39,968 bases of DNA from Acidobacteriota bacterium. Lineage in GTDB: Bacteria; Acidobacteriota; Thermoanaerobaculia; UBA5066. Positions 31,274 through 39,466 of the stretch are shown here, piece by piece (within the stretch, counting starts at the first letter, position 1; each line of letters opens with the position of its first letter). A model generated the notes under the pieces. It made no database searches. It was not told the DNA's origin and saw only the letters and a program-made list of their open reading frames with translations. The position numbers and the translations under genes are program-made. The stretch is taken from contig RHKY01000047.1 of assembly GCA_008363385.1 (NCBI GenBank), forward strand, positions 1 through 39,968, written 5' to 3'.

Positions 31274-33246
31274 GGGCGCTCCCCTGGCGGGCCGCCGCGG
31301 CCCTCCCGCTCCTCCTGGCCGCCGGGACGCTCCCGGCCGCCCCGCCGAGGTCCCGCCCGGCGCCTCCTCCGGCGACCTACCCGGGCCTCCCGAGCGACAC
31401 GCCGGAGAAGTTCGTCCCCGTCACGGGCTCCCACGACCACGTCCGGCGCGAGGTCATGGTCCCGATGCGCGACGGCGTGAGGCTCTTCACGGTCGTCCTC
31501 GTCCCGAAGGGGGCGAAGGGGGCCCCGATCCTCCTGACGCGGACGCCGTACGACGCCAAGAAGATGACGGGCCGCAAGGCGAGCGCCCGGCTCGGGCCCT
31601 CCCTCCACGGGTACGACAACGCGACGGACGTGATCGTCGAGGGGGGCTACATCCGCGTCGTCCAGGACGTGCGCGGCAAGCACCGCTCCGAGGGCGACTA
31701 CGTCATGAACCGCCCGCTCCGCGGGCCGCTCAACCCGACCCCCGTCGACCACGCGACCGACACGTGGGACACGATCGAGTGGCTCGTGAAGAACGTCCCC
31801 GAGTCGAACGGCAGGGTCGGGATCCTCGGGATCTCGTACGACGGCTTCCTGCCGCTCATGGCCCTCGTCGACCCGCACCCCGCGCTGAAGGTCTCCGTCC
31901 CGATGAACCCGATGGTGGACGGCTGGATGGGGGACGACTGGTTCCACCACGGCGCCTTCCGCCAGCAGGGGATGCCGTACATCCTCGAGCAGGAGGCGAC
32001 GCGCGACAACGACGTCCCGTGGTGGACGGACCACGCCGACGACTACACGGCCTTCCTCCGGGCCGGGAACGCTCGGGAGATGGGGCGCCTCCGGGGCCTC
32101 GAGCAGGTCGGCTTCTGGCGGACGATCCTCGCGCACCCGTCGTACGACGCCTACTGGCAGGGGCAGGCGGTCGACAGGCTCCTCGCCGCGCGGCCGCTCA
32201 CCGTGCCGACGATGCTCGTCCACTCGCTCTGGGACCAGGAGGACGTCTACGGCGACATCGCCGTCTGGGAGGCGCTGAAGGGGAAGGACCCCTCGGGCGA
32301 GAAGCTCTTCCTCGTCCTCGGCCCCTGGTACCACGGGCAGGCGATCGAGGACGGGAGCGCGATCGGCCCGATCCGGTTCGGGAGCGACACGGCGCTCACC
32401 TTCCGCCGCGAGGTCCTCCGCCCCTTCCTCGACCAGCACCTGAAGGACGGAGCCCCGAAGGCCGGCGTCGCCCGCGTCACGGCGTTCGAGACCGGGACGA
32501 ACGCCTGGCGGCGACTCCCGGACTGGCCGGCCTGCTCCTCGCCCGGGTGCGCGGTCACGCCGACGCCGCTCTACCTCCGCGCGGGCCGCTCGCTCGGCTT
32601 CGCCGCGCCCGTTCCGGGCGACGCCCCGTTCGACGAGTACGTCTCCGACCCGGCGACGCCCGTCCCCTACCGGCCCCGCCCCGTCCTCGGCTGGGGCTAC
32701 GAGGACGACAACGGCTGGTCCCGCTGGCTCGTGGAGGACCAGCGGCACGCCTCCGCCCGGCCCGACGTCCTCACGTTCGTCTCCGAGGTCCTCTCCGGGC
32801 CGCTGAAGGTCGCCGGCCGCCCGGTCGCCCACCTCGTCGCCTCGACGAGCGGCACCGACTCGGACTGGGTGGTCAAGCTGATCGACGTCTTCCCGGACGA
32901 GGTCCCCGGCCGGCCCGAGATGGGGGGCTACGAGCTGATGGTCGCCTCCGACGTCTTCCGCGGCCGGTACCGGGAGAGCTTCGAGACGCCGAAGGCGCTC
33001 GCGCCGGGCGAGGCTCTGACGTACCGCTTCGCGCTGCCGACGGCGAACCACGTCTTCCTCCCCGGGCACCGGGTGATGGTCCAGGTGCAGTCGAGCTGGT
33101 TCCCGCTCTACGACCGCAACCCGCAGACGTTCGTCCCGTCGATCTTCGAGGCGAAGCCGGGCGACTACCGGAAGGCCGTCCAGCGCGTCTTCCACGAGCC
33201 CGGGCGGGCCAGCTTCGTCGAGCTGCCGCTCGTGACGGCGCCGTGA
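31270..33246 (+). CDS. exported CocE/NonD family alpha/beta hydrolase, second copy
   Basis: The 658-residue protein begins at GTG 31270 with a signal peptide (LPWRAAAALPLLLAAGTLPA) and a Pro-rich linker. The hydrolase triad is likely Ser189 in GISYDG, Asp322 in SLWDQEDVYG, and His355 in GPWYHG. The DGWMGDDWFHHGAFRQQ block and C-terminal jelly-roll domain (VMVQVQSSWFPLYDRNPQTF) match alpha-amino-acid ester hydrolases and glutaryl-acylases. It shares the C-terminal sequence closely with the copy at 16221-18134 but differs in the cap. The 3' end carries an 11-bp hairpin around the stop codon. Substrates unknown; peptide esters or acyl-amides are reasonable guesses. Confidence 0.92.
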   Translation: MRALPWRAAAALPLLLAAGTLPAAPPRSRPAPPPATYPGLPSDTPEKFVPVTGSHDHVRREVMVPMRDGVRLFTVVLVPKGAKGAPILLTRTPYDAKKMTGRKASARLGPSLHGYDNATDVIVEGGYIRVVQDVRGKHRSEGDYVMNRPLRGPLNPTPVDHATDTWDTIEWLVKNVPESNGRVGILGISYDGFLPLMALVDPHPALKVSVPMNPMVDGWMGDDWFHHGAFRQQGMPYILEQEATRDNDVPWWTDHADDYTAFLRAGNAREMGRLRGLEQVGFWRTILAHPSYDAYWQGQAVDRLLAARPLTVPTMLVHSLWDQEDVYGDIAVWEALKGKDPSGEKLFLVLGPWYHGQAIEDGSAIGPIRFGSDTALTFRREVLRPFLDQHLKDGAPKAGVARVTAFETGTNAWRRLPDWPACSSPGCAVTPTPLYLRAGRSLGFAAPVPGDAPFDEYVSDPATPVPYRPRPVLGWGYEDDNGWSRWLVEDQRHASARPDVLTFVSEVLSGPLKVAGRPVAHLVASTSGTDSDWVVKLIDVFPDEVPGRPEMGGYELMVASDVFRGRYRESFETPKALAPGEALTYRFALPTANHVFLPGHRVMVQVQSSWFPLYDRNPQTFVPSIFEAKPGDYRKAVQRVFHEPGRASFVELPLVTAP

Positions 33247-33258
33247 GGGCGCCGTCAC
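33232..33258. terminator. 11-bp perfect hairpin spanning the CocE/NonD stop codon
   Basis: GTGACGGCGCC and its exact reverse complement flank a five-base loop that contains most of the TGA stop. It could end transcription or protect the 3' end. No T tract follows. Confidence 0.55.
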
Positions 33259-33280
33259 GGGGCGCGGCGCGAGGACTCGC

Positions 33281-33286
33281 TAGAAT
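33281..33286 (+). promoter_or_regulatory. candidate -10 box TAGAAT for terC-like gene
   Basis: TAGAAT followed by CCCCGGG lies 40 bases before the ATG at 33327. It is the best-matching member of the recurring -10-like motif in this window. No convincing -35 is seen. Confidence 0.45.
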
Positions 33287-33326
33287 CCCCGGGCCGTAAC
33301 GCGCCACCGGGACCGGGAGGGAGAGG

Positions 33327-34079
33327 ATGGACTGGATCACCACCCCGGAAGGCTGGGTCGCCTTCCTGACGCTCGCCGCTCTCGAGCTCGTCCTCGGGAT
33401 CGACAACATCGTCTTCATCTCGATCCTGGTCGGCAAGCTCCCGAAGGAGCGGCAGTCCTCGGCCTACAAGATCGGCCTCGGCCTGGCCCTGATCACGCGG
33501 ATCCTCCTCCTGCTGTCGATCAGCTGGGTGATGGGGCTGACGAAGCCCCTCTTCGGCGTCCTCGGGAAGGAGATCTCCGGGCGCGACGTCGTCCTGATCG
33601 TCGGCGGCCTCTTCCTCGTCGCCAAGAGCACGCACGAGATCCACGACAAGCTGGAGGGGGCCGAGGGGGAGCGGTCGACCCGGGCCTTCCGTTCCTACGG
33701 CGCGATCCTGGCGCAGATCGTCGCGCTCGACATCATCTTCTCGCTCGACTCGGTCATCACCGCGGTCGGGATGGTCAACAAGGTCGGCCTGATGGTCTCG
33801 GCGGTCGTCGTCGCGGTCGTGATGATGATGTTCTTCGCCCGGGCCGTCGGGGACTTCGTCCACGACCACCCGACCATCAAGATGCTCGCGCTGGCCTTCC
33901 TCCTCCTGATCGGCGTGATGCTCATCGCCGACGGCCTCGGCCACCACATCCCGAAGGGCTACATCTACTTCTCCATGGCCTTCTCCCTCTTCGTCGAGAT
34001 GCTCAACCTGCGGGCCCGGAAGAAGGAGCCGCCGGTGGCGCTCCGCTCGGCGTACGTGCCCGAGGGCGGGAAGGGCTGA
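33327..34079 (+). CDS. TerC family integral membrane protein
   Basis: The 250-residue protein has about seven transmembrane helices in two inverted halves, with the conserved acidic sites LELVLGIDNIVF (Asp26) and DIIFSLDSVITAVGM (Asp141) that mark TerC. Members take part in tellurite resistance, and several export manganese, for example to supply metalloenzymes outside the cytoplasm. The cytoplasmic loop between helices (STHEIHDKLEG) and the charged C-terminus are typical. The last nine codons lie inside an 82-bp direct repeat shared with 34928-35009, and the stop is followed by a copy of the 3' end of the RND transporter gene. An AGGGAG site precedes the ATG. Confidence 0.93.
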   Translation: MDWITTPEGWVAFLTLAALELVLGIDNIVFISILVGKLPKERQSSAYKIGLGLALITRILLLLSISWVMGLTKPLFGVLGKEISGRDVVLIVGGLFLVAKSTHEIHDKLEGAEGERSTRAFRSYGAILAQIVALDIIFSLDSVITAVGMVNKVGLMVSAVVVAVVMMMFFARAVGDFVHDHPTIKMLALAFLLLIGVMLIADGLGHHIPKGYIYFSMAFSLFVEMLNLRARKKEPPVALRSAYVPEGGKG

Positions 34080-34131
34080 ACCGGGCTCAGGCCGGCGCCA
34101 GCCCTTCCCCCTCCTCCGCCGCCGGCTCCGG
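34050..34131. repeat. 82-bp direct repeat, left copy (TerC 3' end)
   Basis: This segment is identical base for base to 34928-35009. It contains the last nine codons and stop of the TerC gene (+) and, on the other strand, the last 14 or so codons and stop of the RND transporter gene. The unit spacing is 878 bases and the antitoxin-toxin pair lies between the copies. Confidence 0.95.
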
Positions 34132-34179
34132 AGCCGAGTCCTTCGCCCGAATCGTGATCGCGGTTGCCCGGGAAGGCGT

Positions 34180-34213
34180 CACAATCGGCCGGGAGGTGCT
34201 CCCCCGGGGGAGC
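34180..34213 (+). promoter_or_regulatory. toxin-antitoxin promoter region with 16-bp perfect palindrome
   Basis: A CACAAT hexamer (34180-34185) in the same context as other -10-like boxes is followed by GCTCCCCCGGGGGAGC (34198-34213), a perfect 16-bp palindrome 29 bases before the antitoxin ATG. Antitoxins commonly repress their own operon by binding such a site, so it is a good candidate operator. It could alternatively form a hairpin in the leader. Confidence 0.5.
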
Positions 34214-34242
34214 TCGCGCCCGAGGTCGAAAGGAAGGGCCCC

Positions 34243-34482
34243 ATGCTCGCGTTCAAGAAGACCGTCACCGTTGAGAACCCCGACCGGATCGTCATCTCCG
34301 GGCTCCCGGTCCGAAAAGGCCAGAGGGTGGAGGTCGTCGTCCTGGCGCGGGAGGCGAGGCCGGCGCGGAGCGCCCGGGCGCTCCGGAGGCTGCTCGCCGA
34401 CACCCAGCGGGTCAGCGTCCTCCGGCCCGTCACCGAGAAGGAGATCGCCGAGGAGATTGCAGCCTACCGAGCCAGCCGATGA
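34243..34482 (+). CDS. putative antitoxin partner of the PIN toxin
   Basis: The 79-residue protein starts with a beta-rich segment (TVTVENPDRIVISGLPVRKG followed by QRVEVVVL), like the N-terminal swapped-hairpin DNA-binding part of AF2212- or AbrB-type antitoxins. A basic linker and an amphipathic C-terminal helix (TEKEIAEEIAAYRA) follow, suited to wrap a PIN toxin. The ATG has an AGGAAG site. Its stop overlaps the toxin start as ATGA, the usual order of antitoxin then toxin. A 16-bp palindrome lies upstream. Base composition is slightly less GC-rich than in the neighbours, and the pair sits between 82-bp direct repeats. Confidence 0.75.
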   Translation: MLAFKKTVTVENPDRIVISGLPVRKGQRVEVVVLAREARPARSARALRRLLADTQRVSVLRPVTEKEIAEEIAAYRASR

Positions 34483-34898
34483 GGGTCGTCGTCGACACGA
34501 ACGTCCTGGTGTCGGCGGCGCTTCGGGACCGCAAGCCGGAACGCGTGGTCCTCTTCGTCGCCGAGCAGCCGGACGTCGAGTGGGTCGCCTCGCGGGAGAT
34601 CCTGTCCGAATACGGGGAGGTGCTCGCGCGTCCCAGGTTCGGCCTCACGCCGCGTATCCTCGTCCGCTGGCGGCGCCTCCTCGCATCCGCCACGACCCTC
34701 GTCGAGGTGCCGAACGACGTGGAGTTCCTCAGGGATCGGAAGGACGCGAAGTTCCTCGCCTGCGCCCTCGCAGCCGACGCCGACTTCTTCGTCACCGGAG
34801 ATCGCGACTTCGAGCACGCCCAGCGGCTCGTCCGAACGACGATCCTGTCCGTGACGCTCTTCGAGAAGCTGGTGTGCGGCACGCGGGGCCGGAGGTGA
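34479..34898 (+). CDS. PIN-domain ribonuclease toxin (VapC-like)
   Basis: The 139-residue protein is a PIN-fold nuclease: MRVVVDTNVLVSAAL with Asp6, ILSEYGEVL with Glu44, DRKDAKFLACAL with Asp89, and FFVTGDRDF with Asp108 and Asp110. These acidic residues bind the divalent metal that cleaves RNA. The form DTNVLVSA plus RPRFGLT corresponds to the COG1569 group of PIN toxins. Overlap with the antitoxin gene ensures coupled synthesis. All catalytic residues are intact, so the toxin should be active if expressed alone. The RNA target is unknown. Confidence 0.85.
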   Translation: MRVVVDTNVLVSAALRDRKPERVVLFVAEQPDVEWVASREILSEYGEVLARPRFGLTPRILVRWRRLLASATTLVEVPNDVEFLRDRKDAKFLACALAADADFFVTGDRDFEHAQRLVRTTILSVTLFEKLVCGTRGRR

Positions 34899-34927
34899 CC
34901 GCCCGAGGCCGGCCACACCGCCGGGCC

Positions 34928-35009
34928 GCGTACGTGCCCGAGGGCGGGAAGGGCTGAACCGGGCTCAGGCCGGCGCCAGCCCTTCCCCCTCCTCCGCCGC
35001 CGGCTCCGG
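34928..35009. repeat. 82-bp direct repeat, right copy (RND 3' end)
   Basis: Identical to 34050-34131. Here the - strand holds the real end of the RND transporter gene, while the + strand repeats the TerC tail, now without a gene. The presence of both gene ends in both copies shows that the junction of the two convergent genes was duplicated when the toxin-antitoxin segment (34132-34927) arrived. Confidence 0.95.
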
Positions 35010-38000
35010 CTCCGCAGGGCTCGTCTCGGCGTGGGTCCTCGCGACCAGGACGTAGATCGAGGGGACGACGAGGAGCGTGAACGCGGTCCCGATGAACATG
35101 CCGGTGACGAGCATGATGCCGATCGAGTTCCGCGCGCCGGCCCCGGGGCCGCTGGCGAAGACGAGCGGGAGGTGCCCCACGATCGTGGCGGCCGTGGTCA
35201 TCAGGATCGGCCTCAGGCGCGTGCTCGCGGCCTCGACCACCGCCGCCACCTTCCCGGCCCCCTTCTCCTGGAGCTTGTTGGCGAACTCGACGATGAGGAT
35301 GCCGTTCTTGGCGACGAGCCCGACGAGCGTGATCAGCCCCACCTGGCTGTAGACGTTCAGCGACGTCAGACCGAGGAAGGAGAAGAGGAGCGATCCCGCG
35401 AGCGCGAGCGGCACCGAGCCGGCCAGGATGATGAACGGGTCCCGGAAGCTGTTGAACTGCGCGGCGAGGACCAGGTAGATGAGGACCGCCGAGAGGAGGA
35501 ACGTGCCGAGGAAGCGGCCCCCCTCGGTCCGGAGCTGGCGCGACTCCCCGGCGTAGTCGACCGTGAAGCCCTTCGGCAGGAGCCCCGCGGCCTCGGTCTC
35601 CAGGAACGCCAGCGCCTTGTCGAGCGAGACGCCGGGCGGGACGACCCCCTGGATCCTCACCGCGTTGAGCTGCTGGAACCGCTTCAGCTCGCGGGGCTCG
35701 GTGGTGGTCTTCAGGGAGGCGAACGTCGAGAGCGGCACGAGGCGGCCCCCGGCGCCGGTCACGTAGATGCCCGCGAGCTGGTCGGGCGTCAGGCGGTCGG
35801 CGCGCTTGACCTGCGGGATGACCTTGTAGCTCCGCCCCTGGATGCTGAAGCGGTTGACGTAGTTCCCGCCCAGCATCGTCGCCAGGTCGCGGCCCGCGTC
35901 GCCGAGGCTCACCCCCTGGGCGCGCACCTTGTCCCGGTCGAAGACGACCTCGGCCTGCGGCTGGTCGAACTTCAGGTCCGAGTCGGCGAACATGAAGAGG
36001 CCGCTCCCGAACGCCTTCCCGACGAGCTGGTCGGCGAAGGCGGCGAGCTCCCGCGGCTCGGCGGTTGCGGCGACGACGAAGTCCACGGGGAAGTCCCCGC
36101 CGCCGGGGAGCGCCGGGGGGGTGAGCGTGATGACGCGGACGCCGGGGATCCTCGAGGTCTCCGCGGCGACCTCCACCTGGAGCTCCTGCGTCGACTTGGA
36201 CCGCTCGCTCCAGGGCTTCGTCACCATCCCGCCGAACCCGAGGGTGGGGAACGTGATCTGGAAGATGCTCTCCGTCTCCGGGTGCGAGCGGTAGACGTCG
36301 TGCACCTTCGCGGTGAAGAGCTTCGTCTGGTCGAGGGTCGCGTTCGGCGCGGCCTGCACGATGCTGAAGACGACGCTCTGGTCCTCCTGGGGCGCCAGCT
36401 CCTTCTGCGAGAAGAGGTAGAAGGGGACGATCAGGAGCGAGACGAGGACCCAGAGCGTCAGGACGACCGGGCGGTAGTTGAGCGTCGCGGCCAGCTGGCG
36501 GGCGTACGTCGCCCGGAAGAACTCGAAGCGGTGGTTCACCCAGCCGGCGAAGCCCCGCTCGGAGTCCCCGGAGCGCAGGAGCCGCGACCCCATCATCGGC
36601 GAGAGCGTCAGGGCCACGACCCCCGAGACGATCACGGCGCCCGCCAGGGTGAAGGCGAACTCGCGGAAGAGCGCCCCGGTGAGGCCCCCCTGGATCCCGA
36701 TCGGGGCGTACACGGCCGCGAGCGTGATCGTCATCGCCACGATCGGCCCCACGAGCTCCCGGGCGGCCACGAGGGCCGCCGCCATCGGCTTCTGCCCCAG
36801 GTGGATGTGCCGCTCCACGTTCTCGACCATGACGATCGCGTCGTCCACGACGAGGCCGACGGAGAGGACGATCGCCAAGAGCGTCAGGAGGTTGATCGTG
36901 AAGCCGGCGAGGAACATCAGGAAGACCGCGCCGACGAGGGAGACCGGGATCGCGACGACCGGGATGACGACCGAGCGGTACGAGCCGAGGAAGAGGAAGA
37001 TGACGAGGACGACGATGAGGAGCGTCTCGGTGAGGGTCTTCAGGACCTCGCGGATGGCCTCCTCGATGTACGCCGTCGAGTCGTACGGGACCCCCACCTT
37101 CATCCCGGCCGGCAGCTGCGCCTCGATCTGAGGGATCACGTCCCGCACGCGGGAGATGACGTCGAGGGTGTTGGCCGTCGGGAGGACCCAGATCCCCATG
37201 AACGTGGCGTCCTGCCCGTCGAAGTGGACGTCCGACTCGTAGTCCTCGGCCCCGAGGACGACGTCGGCGATCTCGCCGAGGCGGACGACCGTCCCGTTCT
37301 CCTCCTTGACGACGAGCTGGCGGAACTCCTCCGGCGTCTGGAGGTCCGTGTTGGCCACCAGGTTCACCGAGACCATCGAGCCCTTCGTCCGCCCCAGGGC
37401 CGAGAGGGTGTTGTTGTTCGCCAGCGCCTCCCGCACCTGCGAGGCCGAGAGTCCCAGGGCGGCCATCCGGTCCGGCTTCAGCCAGATCCGCATGGCGAAG
37501 TTGCGGCTCCCGAGGATGTCGGCGCGCTGGACGCCGCTGACGGCCGAGAGCTTGGGCTGGACGACGCGGGTGAGGTAGTCGGTGATCTGGTTCTGGTCAA
37601 GGTCCGCCGAGGAGAAGCCGATGTACATCGCCGCGAACTCCGAGTCCGCGGTCTGGAGCTCGATCACCGGCGCCTGCGCCTCGGGAGGGAGCTCGTTGCG
37701 CACCTGCGCGACCTTGGCCTGCACCTGGGTCAGGGCGGCGTTGGTGTCGTAGTTCAGCTTCAGGTGGACGGTGATCGTGCTGACGCCCTGGGCGCTCGAC
37801 GACTCGAGGTAGTCGATGCCGTCGGCGCTCGCGATCACGCGCTCGAGCGGGGTCGTGATGAACCCCCGGACGAGGTCGGCGCTGGCGCCGACGTAGGCGG
37901 TCGTCACCTTCACGACCGCGATGTCGCTGCGCGGGTACTGCCGGACGGAGAGCGAGCGGATCGACTGGAGCCCGGCGATCGTGACGACGAGGCTGACGAC

Positions 38001-38045
38001 GACGGCCAGGACGGGCCGCCGGATGAAGACGTCGGTCGGCTTCAT
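34965..38045 (-). CDS. RND family (HAE1) multidrug efflux transporter
   Basis: The 1026-residue inner-membrane pump has the twelve-helix, two-large-loop plan of AcrB/MexB-type proteins: it begins MKPTDVFIRRPVLAVVVSLV, and the proton-relay pair Asp401-Asp402 is in SVGLVVDDAIVMVENVERH in helix 4. The frame stays open beyond the start into the adaptor gene, but the ATG at 38045 gives the family's usual N-terminus and overlaps the adaptor's TGA by one base. It exports hydrophobic or amphipathic compounds with the adaptor encoded next to it and a TolC-type channel that is not in this window. Its last 14 or so codons lie in the 82-bp repeat. Confidence 0.95.
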   Translation of the reverse strand: MKPTDVFIRRPVLAVVVSLVVTIAGLQSIRSLSVRQYPRSDIAVVKVTTAYVGASADLVRGFITTPLERVIASADGIDYLESSSAQGVSTITVHLKLNYDTNAALTQVQAKVAQVRNELPPEAQAPVIELQTADSEFAAMYIGFSSADLDQNQITDYLTRVVQPKLSAVSGVQRADILGSRNFAMRIWLKPDRMAALGLSASQVREALANNNTLSALGRTKGSMVSVNLVANTDLQTPEEFRQLVVKEENGTVVRLGEIADVVLGAEDYESDVHFDGQDATFMGIWVLPTANTLDVISRVRDVIPQIEAQLPAGMKVGVPYDSTAYIEEAIREVLKTLTETLLIVVLVIFLFLGSYRSVVIPVVAIPVSLVGAVFLMFLAGFTINLLTLLAIVLSVGLVVDDAIVMVENVERHIHLGQKPMAAALVAARELVGPIVAMTITLAAVYAPIGIQGGLTGALFREFAFTLAGAVIVSGVVALTLSPMMGSRLLRSGDSERGFAGWVNHRFEFFRATYARQLAATLNYRPVVLTLWVLVSLLIVPFYLFSQKELAPQEDQSVVFSIVQAAPNATLDQTKLFTAKVHDVYRSHPETESIFQITFPTLGFGGMVTKPWSERSKSTQELQVEVAAETSRIPGVRVITLTPPALPGGGDFPVDFVVAATAEPRELAAFADQLVGKAFGSGLFMFADSDLKFDQPQAEVVFDRDKVRAQGVSLGDAGRDLATMLGGNYVNRFSIQGRSYKVIPQVKRADRLTPDQLAGIYVTGAGGRLVPLSTFASLKTTTEPRELKRFQQLNAVRIQGVVPPGVSLDKALAFLETEAAGLLPKGFTVDYAGESRQLRTEGGRFLGTFLLSAVLIYLVLAAQFNSFRDPFIILAGSVPLALAGSLLFSFLGLTSLNVYSQVGLITLVGLVAKNGILIVEFANKLQEKGAGKVAAVVEAASTRLRPILMTTAATIVGHLPLVFASGPGAGARNSIGIMLVTGMFIGTAFTLLVVPSIYVLVARTHAETSPAEPEPAAEEGEGLAPA

Positions 38046-39178
38046 CACGAGTCCTGCGGCTTCGGGGCCGGGTCGTTGCCCGGCTGGACCTCGTTGTTCA
38101 CCTCGACGGCGGCCCCGCTGCGCAGCTTGAACGCCCCCGACGTCACCACCTCCTGGCCCGGCTCCAGACCCGAGAGGACGGCCACCTGGTCGCCGCGGCC
38201 GCGGCCCAGCTTCACGAACTGCTGCGTCACGCCCTTGTAGGCGACCCCCTTCGGGCTCTTCATCTCGGTCACCACGAAGACCGAGTCGCCGTAGGGGGCG
38301 TAGGCGATCGCCGAGGCCGGCACGGCCAGGACCGGCGTGGCGGCGCCGAGCACCGCCTCGGCCTCGACGAACATCCCGGGGCGGAGGACCCCGTCCGGGT
38401 TCGGGAGCGTCGCCTGCAACCGGACGTTTCGCGTCGCGGCGTCGACGACCGAGTCGACGGCCGTCACCCGGCCGGAGAGCCGGACCGGCGCGCCCGACGC
38501 GCGCGGCGCCGTCACCTCGACGGCCGCCCCGACCCGGACCCGCCCCACCTCCTGCTGGGGGATGGAGAAGTCGACGTAGATCGGGTCGAGCGACTGGAGC
38601 GGGACGATCCCGTCCCCGGCGCCGAGGTACTGCCCGACGTTGGCCTGGCGGATTCCGAGGATCCCCCCGAAGGGCGCCCGGATCGTCTTCCGCGCGATCG
38701 CCGCCTCGATCTCGCCCACGTGCGCCTCGTCCTGCCGGTGCCGGGCCAGCGCGCGGTCGTACTCCGACTGGGACAGCACGCCGCCGTCGCGGAGCCCCCG
38801 CGAGCGCTCGAGGTCCAGGCGCGACAGCTCCAGCGCCGCCTCGGCGGCCGCGAGCTGCGCGCGCTCCTGCCGCGTGTCGAGCTCGACGAGGACGGTCCCC
38901 TCCGCCACGGTCTTCCCCGACTCGAAGGCGATCCGGTCGACCACCCCGGGGAGGTCGGCGCTGACCGTGACTCCGTGGACGGCGACGACCGTCCCGATGG
39001 AAGTCAGGTTCGCCGGCCACGGCTCCTCGCGAACCACCGTCGTGGTCACCGCCTCGGGCGGGGGCTGGAACGACGCGTTCTGCTCGATCGCGGCCCGGAC
39101 CTGCCGGAACTTCAGCGTCCCGACGGCCGCGACGAAGGCCGCCACGATGAGCAGCATCAGAGACATGCGGCGCTTCAT
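38045..39178 (-). CDS. RND efflux periplasmic adaptor subunit (membrane fusion protein)
   Basis: The 377-residue protein begins at the ATG at 39178, with AAGGAGA upstream; a longer frame to 39265 adds only low-complexity sequence. One N-terminal anchor helix (about residues 5-22) is followed by the barrel-sandwich halves (SADLPGVVDRIAFESGKTVA and RAPFGGILGIRQANVGQYLG) around an alpha-helical hairpin (about residues 98-150), then beta-barrel and membrane-proximal domains. It bridges the RND pump and an outer-membrane channel. It is the first gene of the operon, with the pump gene starting at its stop codon. No regulator gene is next to it in the window. Confidence 0.93.
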   Translation of the reverse strand: MKRRMSLMLLIVAAFVAAVGTLKFRQVRAAIEQNASFQPPPEAVTTTVVREEPWPANLTSIGTVVAVHGVTVSADLPGVVDRIAFESGKTVAEGTVLVELDTRQERAQLAAAEAALELSRLDLERSRGLRDGGVLSQSEYDRALARHRQDEAHVGEIEAAIARKTIRAPFGGILGIRQANVGQYLGAGDGIVPLQSLDPIYVDFSIPQQEVGRVRVGAAVEVTAPRASGAPVRLSGRVTAVDSVVDAATRNVRLQATLPNPDGVLRPGMFVEAEAVLGAATPVLAVPASAIAYAPYGDSVFVVTEMKSPKGVAYKGVTQQFVKLGRGRGDQVAVLSGLEPGQEVVTSGAFKLRSGAAVEVNNEVQPGNDPAPKPQDS

Positions 39179-39300
39179 GGGGTGGGTCTCCTTTCCCGGT
39201 CCAGAGGGACGCGTCTCGGCGCCGCGCGGGCTCCTCCGCATCAAGCGAACGATGCCAAGGGACATCCCGGCGCTCCGCCCGCATCCCGGACCCCGACAGG

Positions 39301-39329
39301 ATACGACATTACGTGAGACAGTGTTTCAA
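39301..39329 (-). promoter_or_regulatory. candidate promoter for the RND operon
   Basis: On the - strand TTGAAA (39329-39324) and TCGTAT (39306-39301) are 17 bases apart, about 120 bases upstream of the adaptor ATG. The ACA...TGT ends of the spacer give a weak imperfect palindrome that might bind a TetR-type repressor, but no such gene is visible. Confidence 0.35.
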
Positions 39330-39412
39330 TTGCCGGAGCCCGGTGAACGACGTGCCGGCGCCCCGCCACGCGATGGGTCCATCCGTTCCCTTCCGCCGAG
39401 GCGGGCTGGACG

Positions 39413-39418
39413 CTAGAT
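39413..39418 (+). promoter_or_regulatory. candidate -10 box TAGATT
   Basis: TAGATT lies 48 bases before the ATG at 39467, with a weak TTCCGC 17 bases upstream as the -35. It matches the recurring -10-like motif of this window. Confidence 0.4.
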
Positions 39419-39466
39419 TCCCTTCGCCGCACCGGCCCTCGCGGGCCTTCGCGCAGGAGGGTGCAC

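Larger units (their letters stand above)
39179..39466. other. divergent intergenic region with AT-rich promoter patch
   Basis: I see no gene here. An AT-rich patch at 39300-39330 stands out; the remainder is ordinary GC-rich spacer without repeats that I could find. Confidence 0.5.

Noticed and set aside
35031-38240. Long + strand open frame opposite the RND transporter gene
   Set aside because: Antisense shadow; the - strand carries clear RND motifs over the same bases.
38046-39284. N-terminal extension of the RND transporter frame through the adaptor gene
   Set aside because: The extra 413 residues are a shifted reading of the adaptor gene; the RND family start MKPTDVFIRRP is at 38045.
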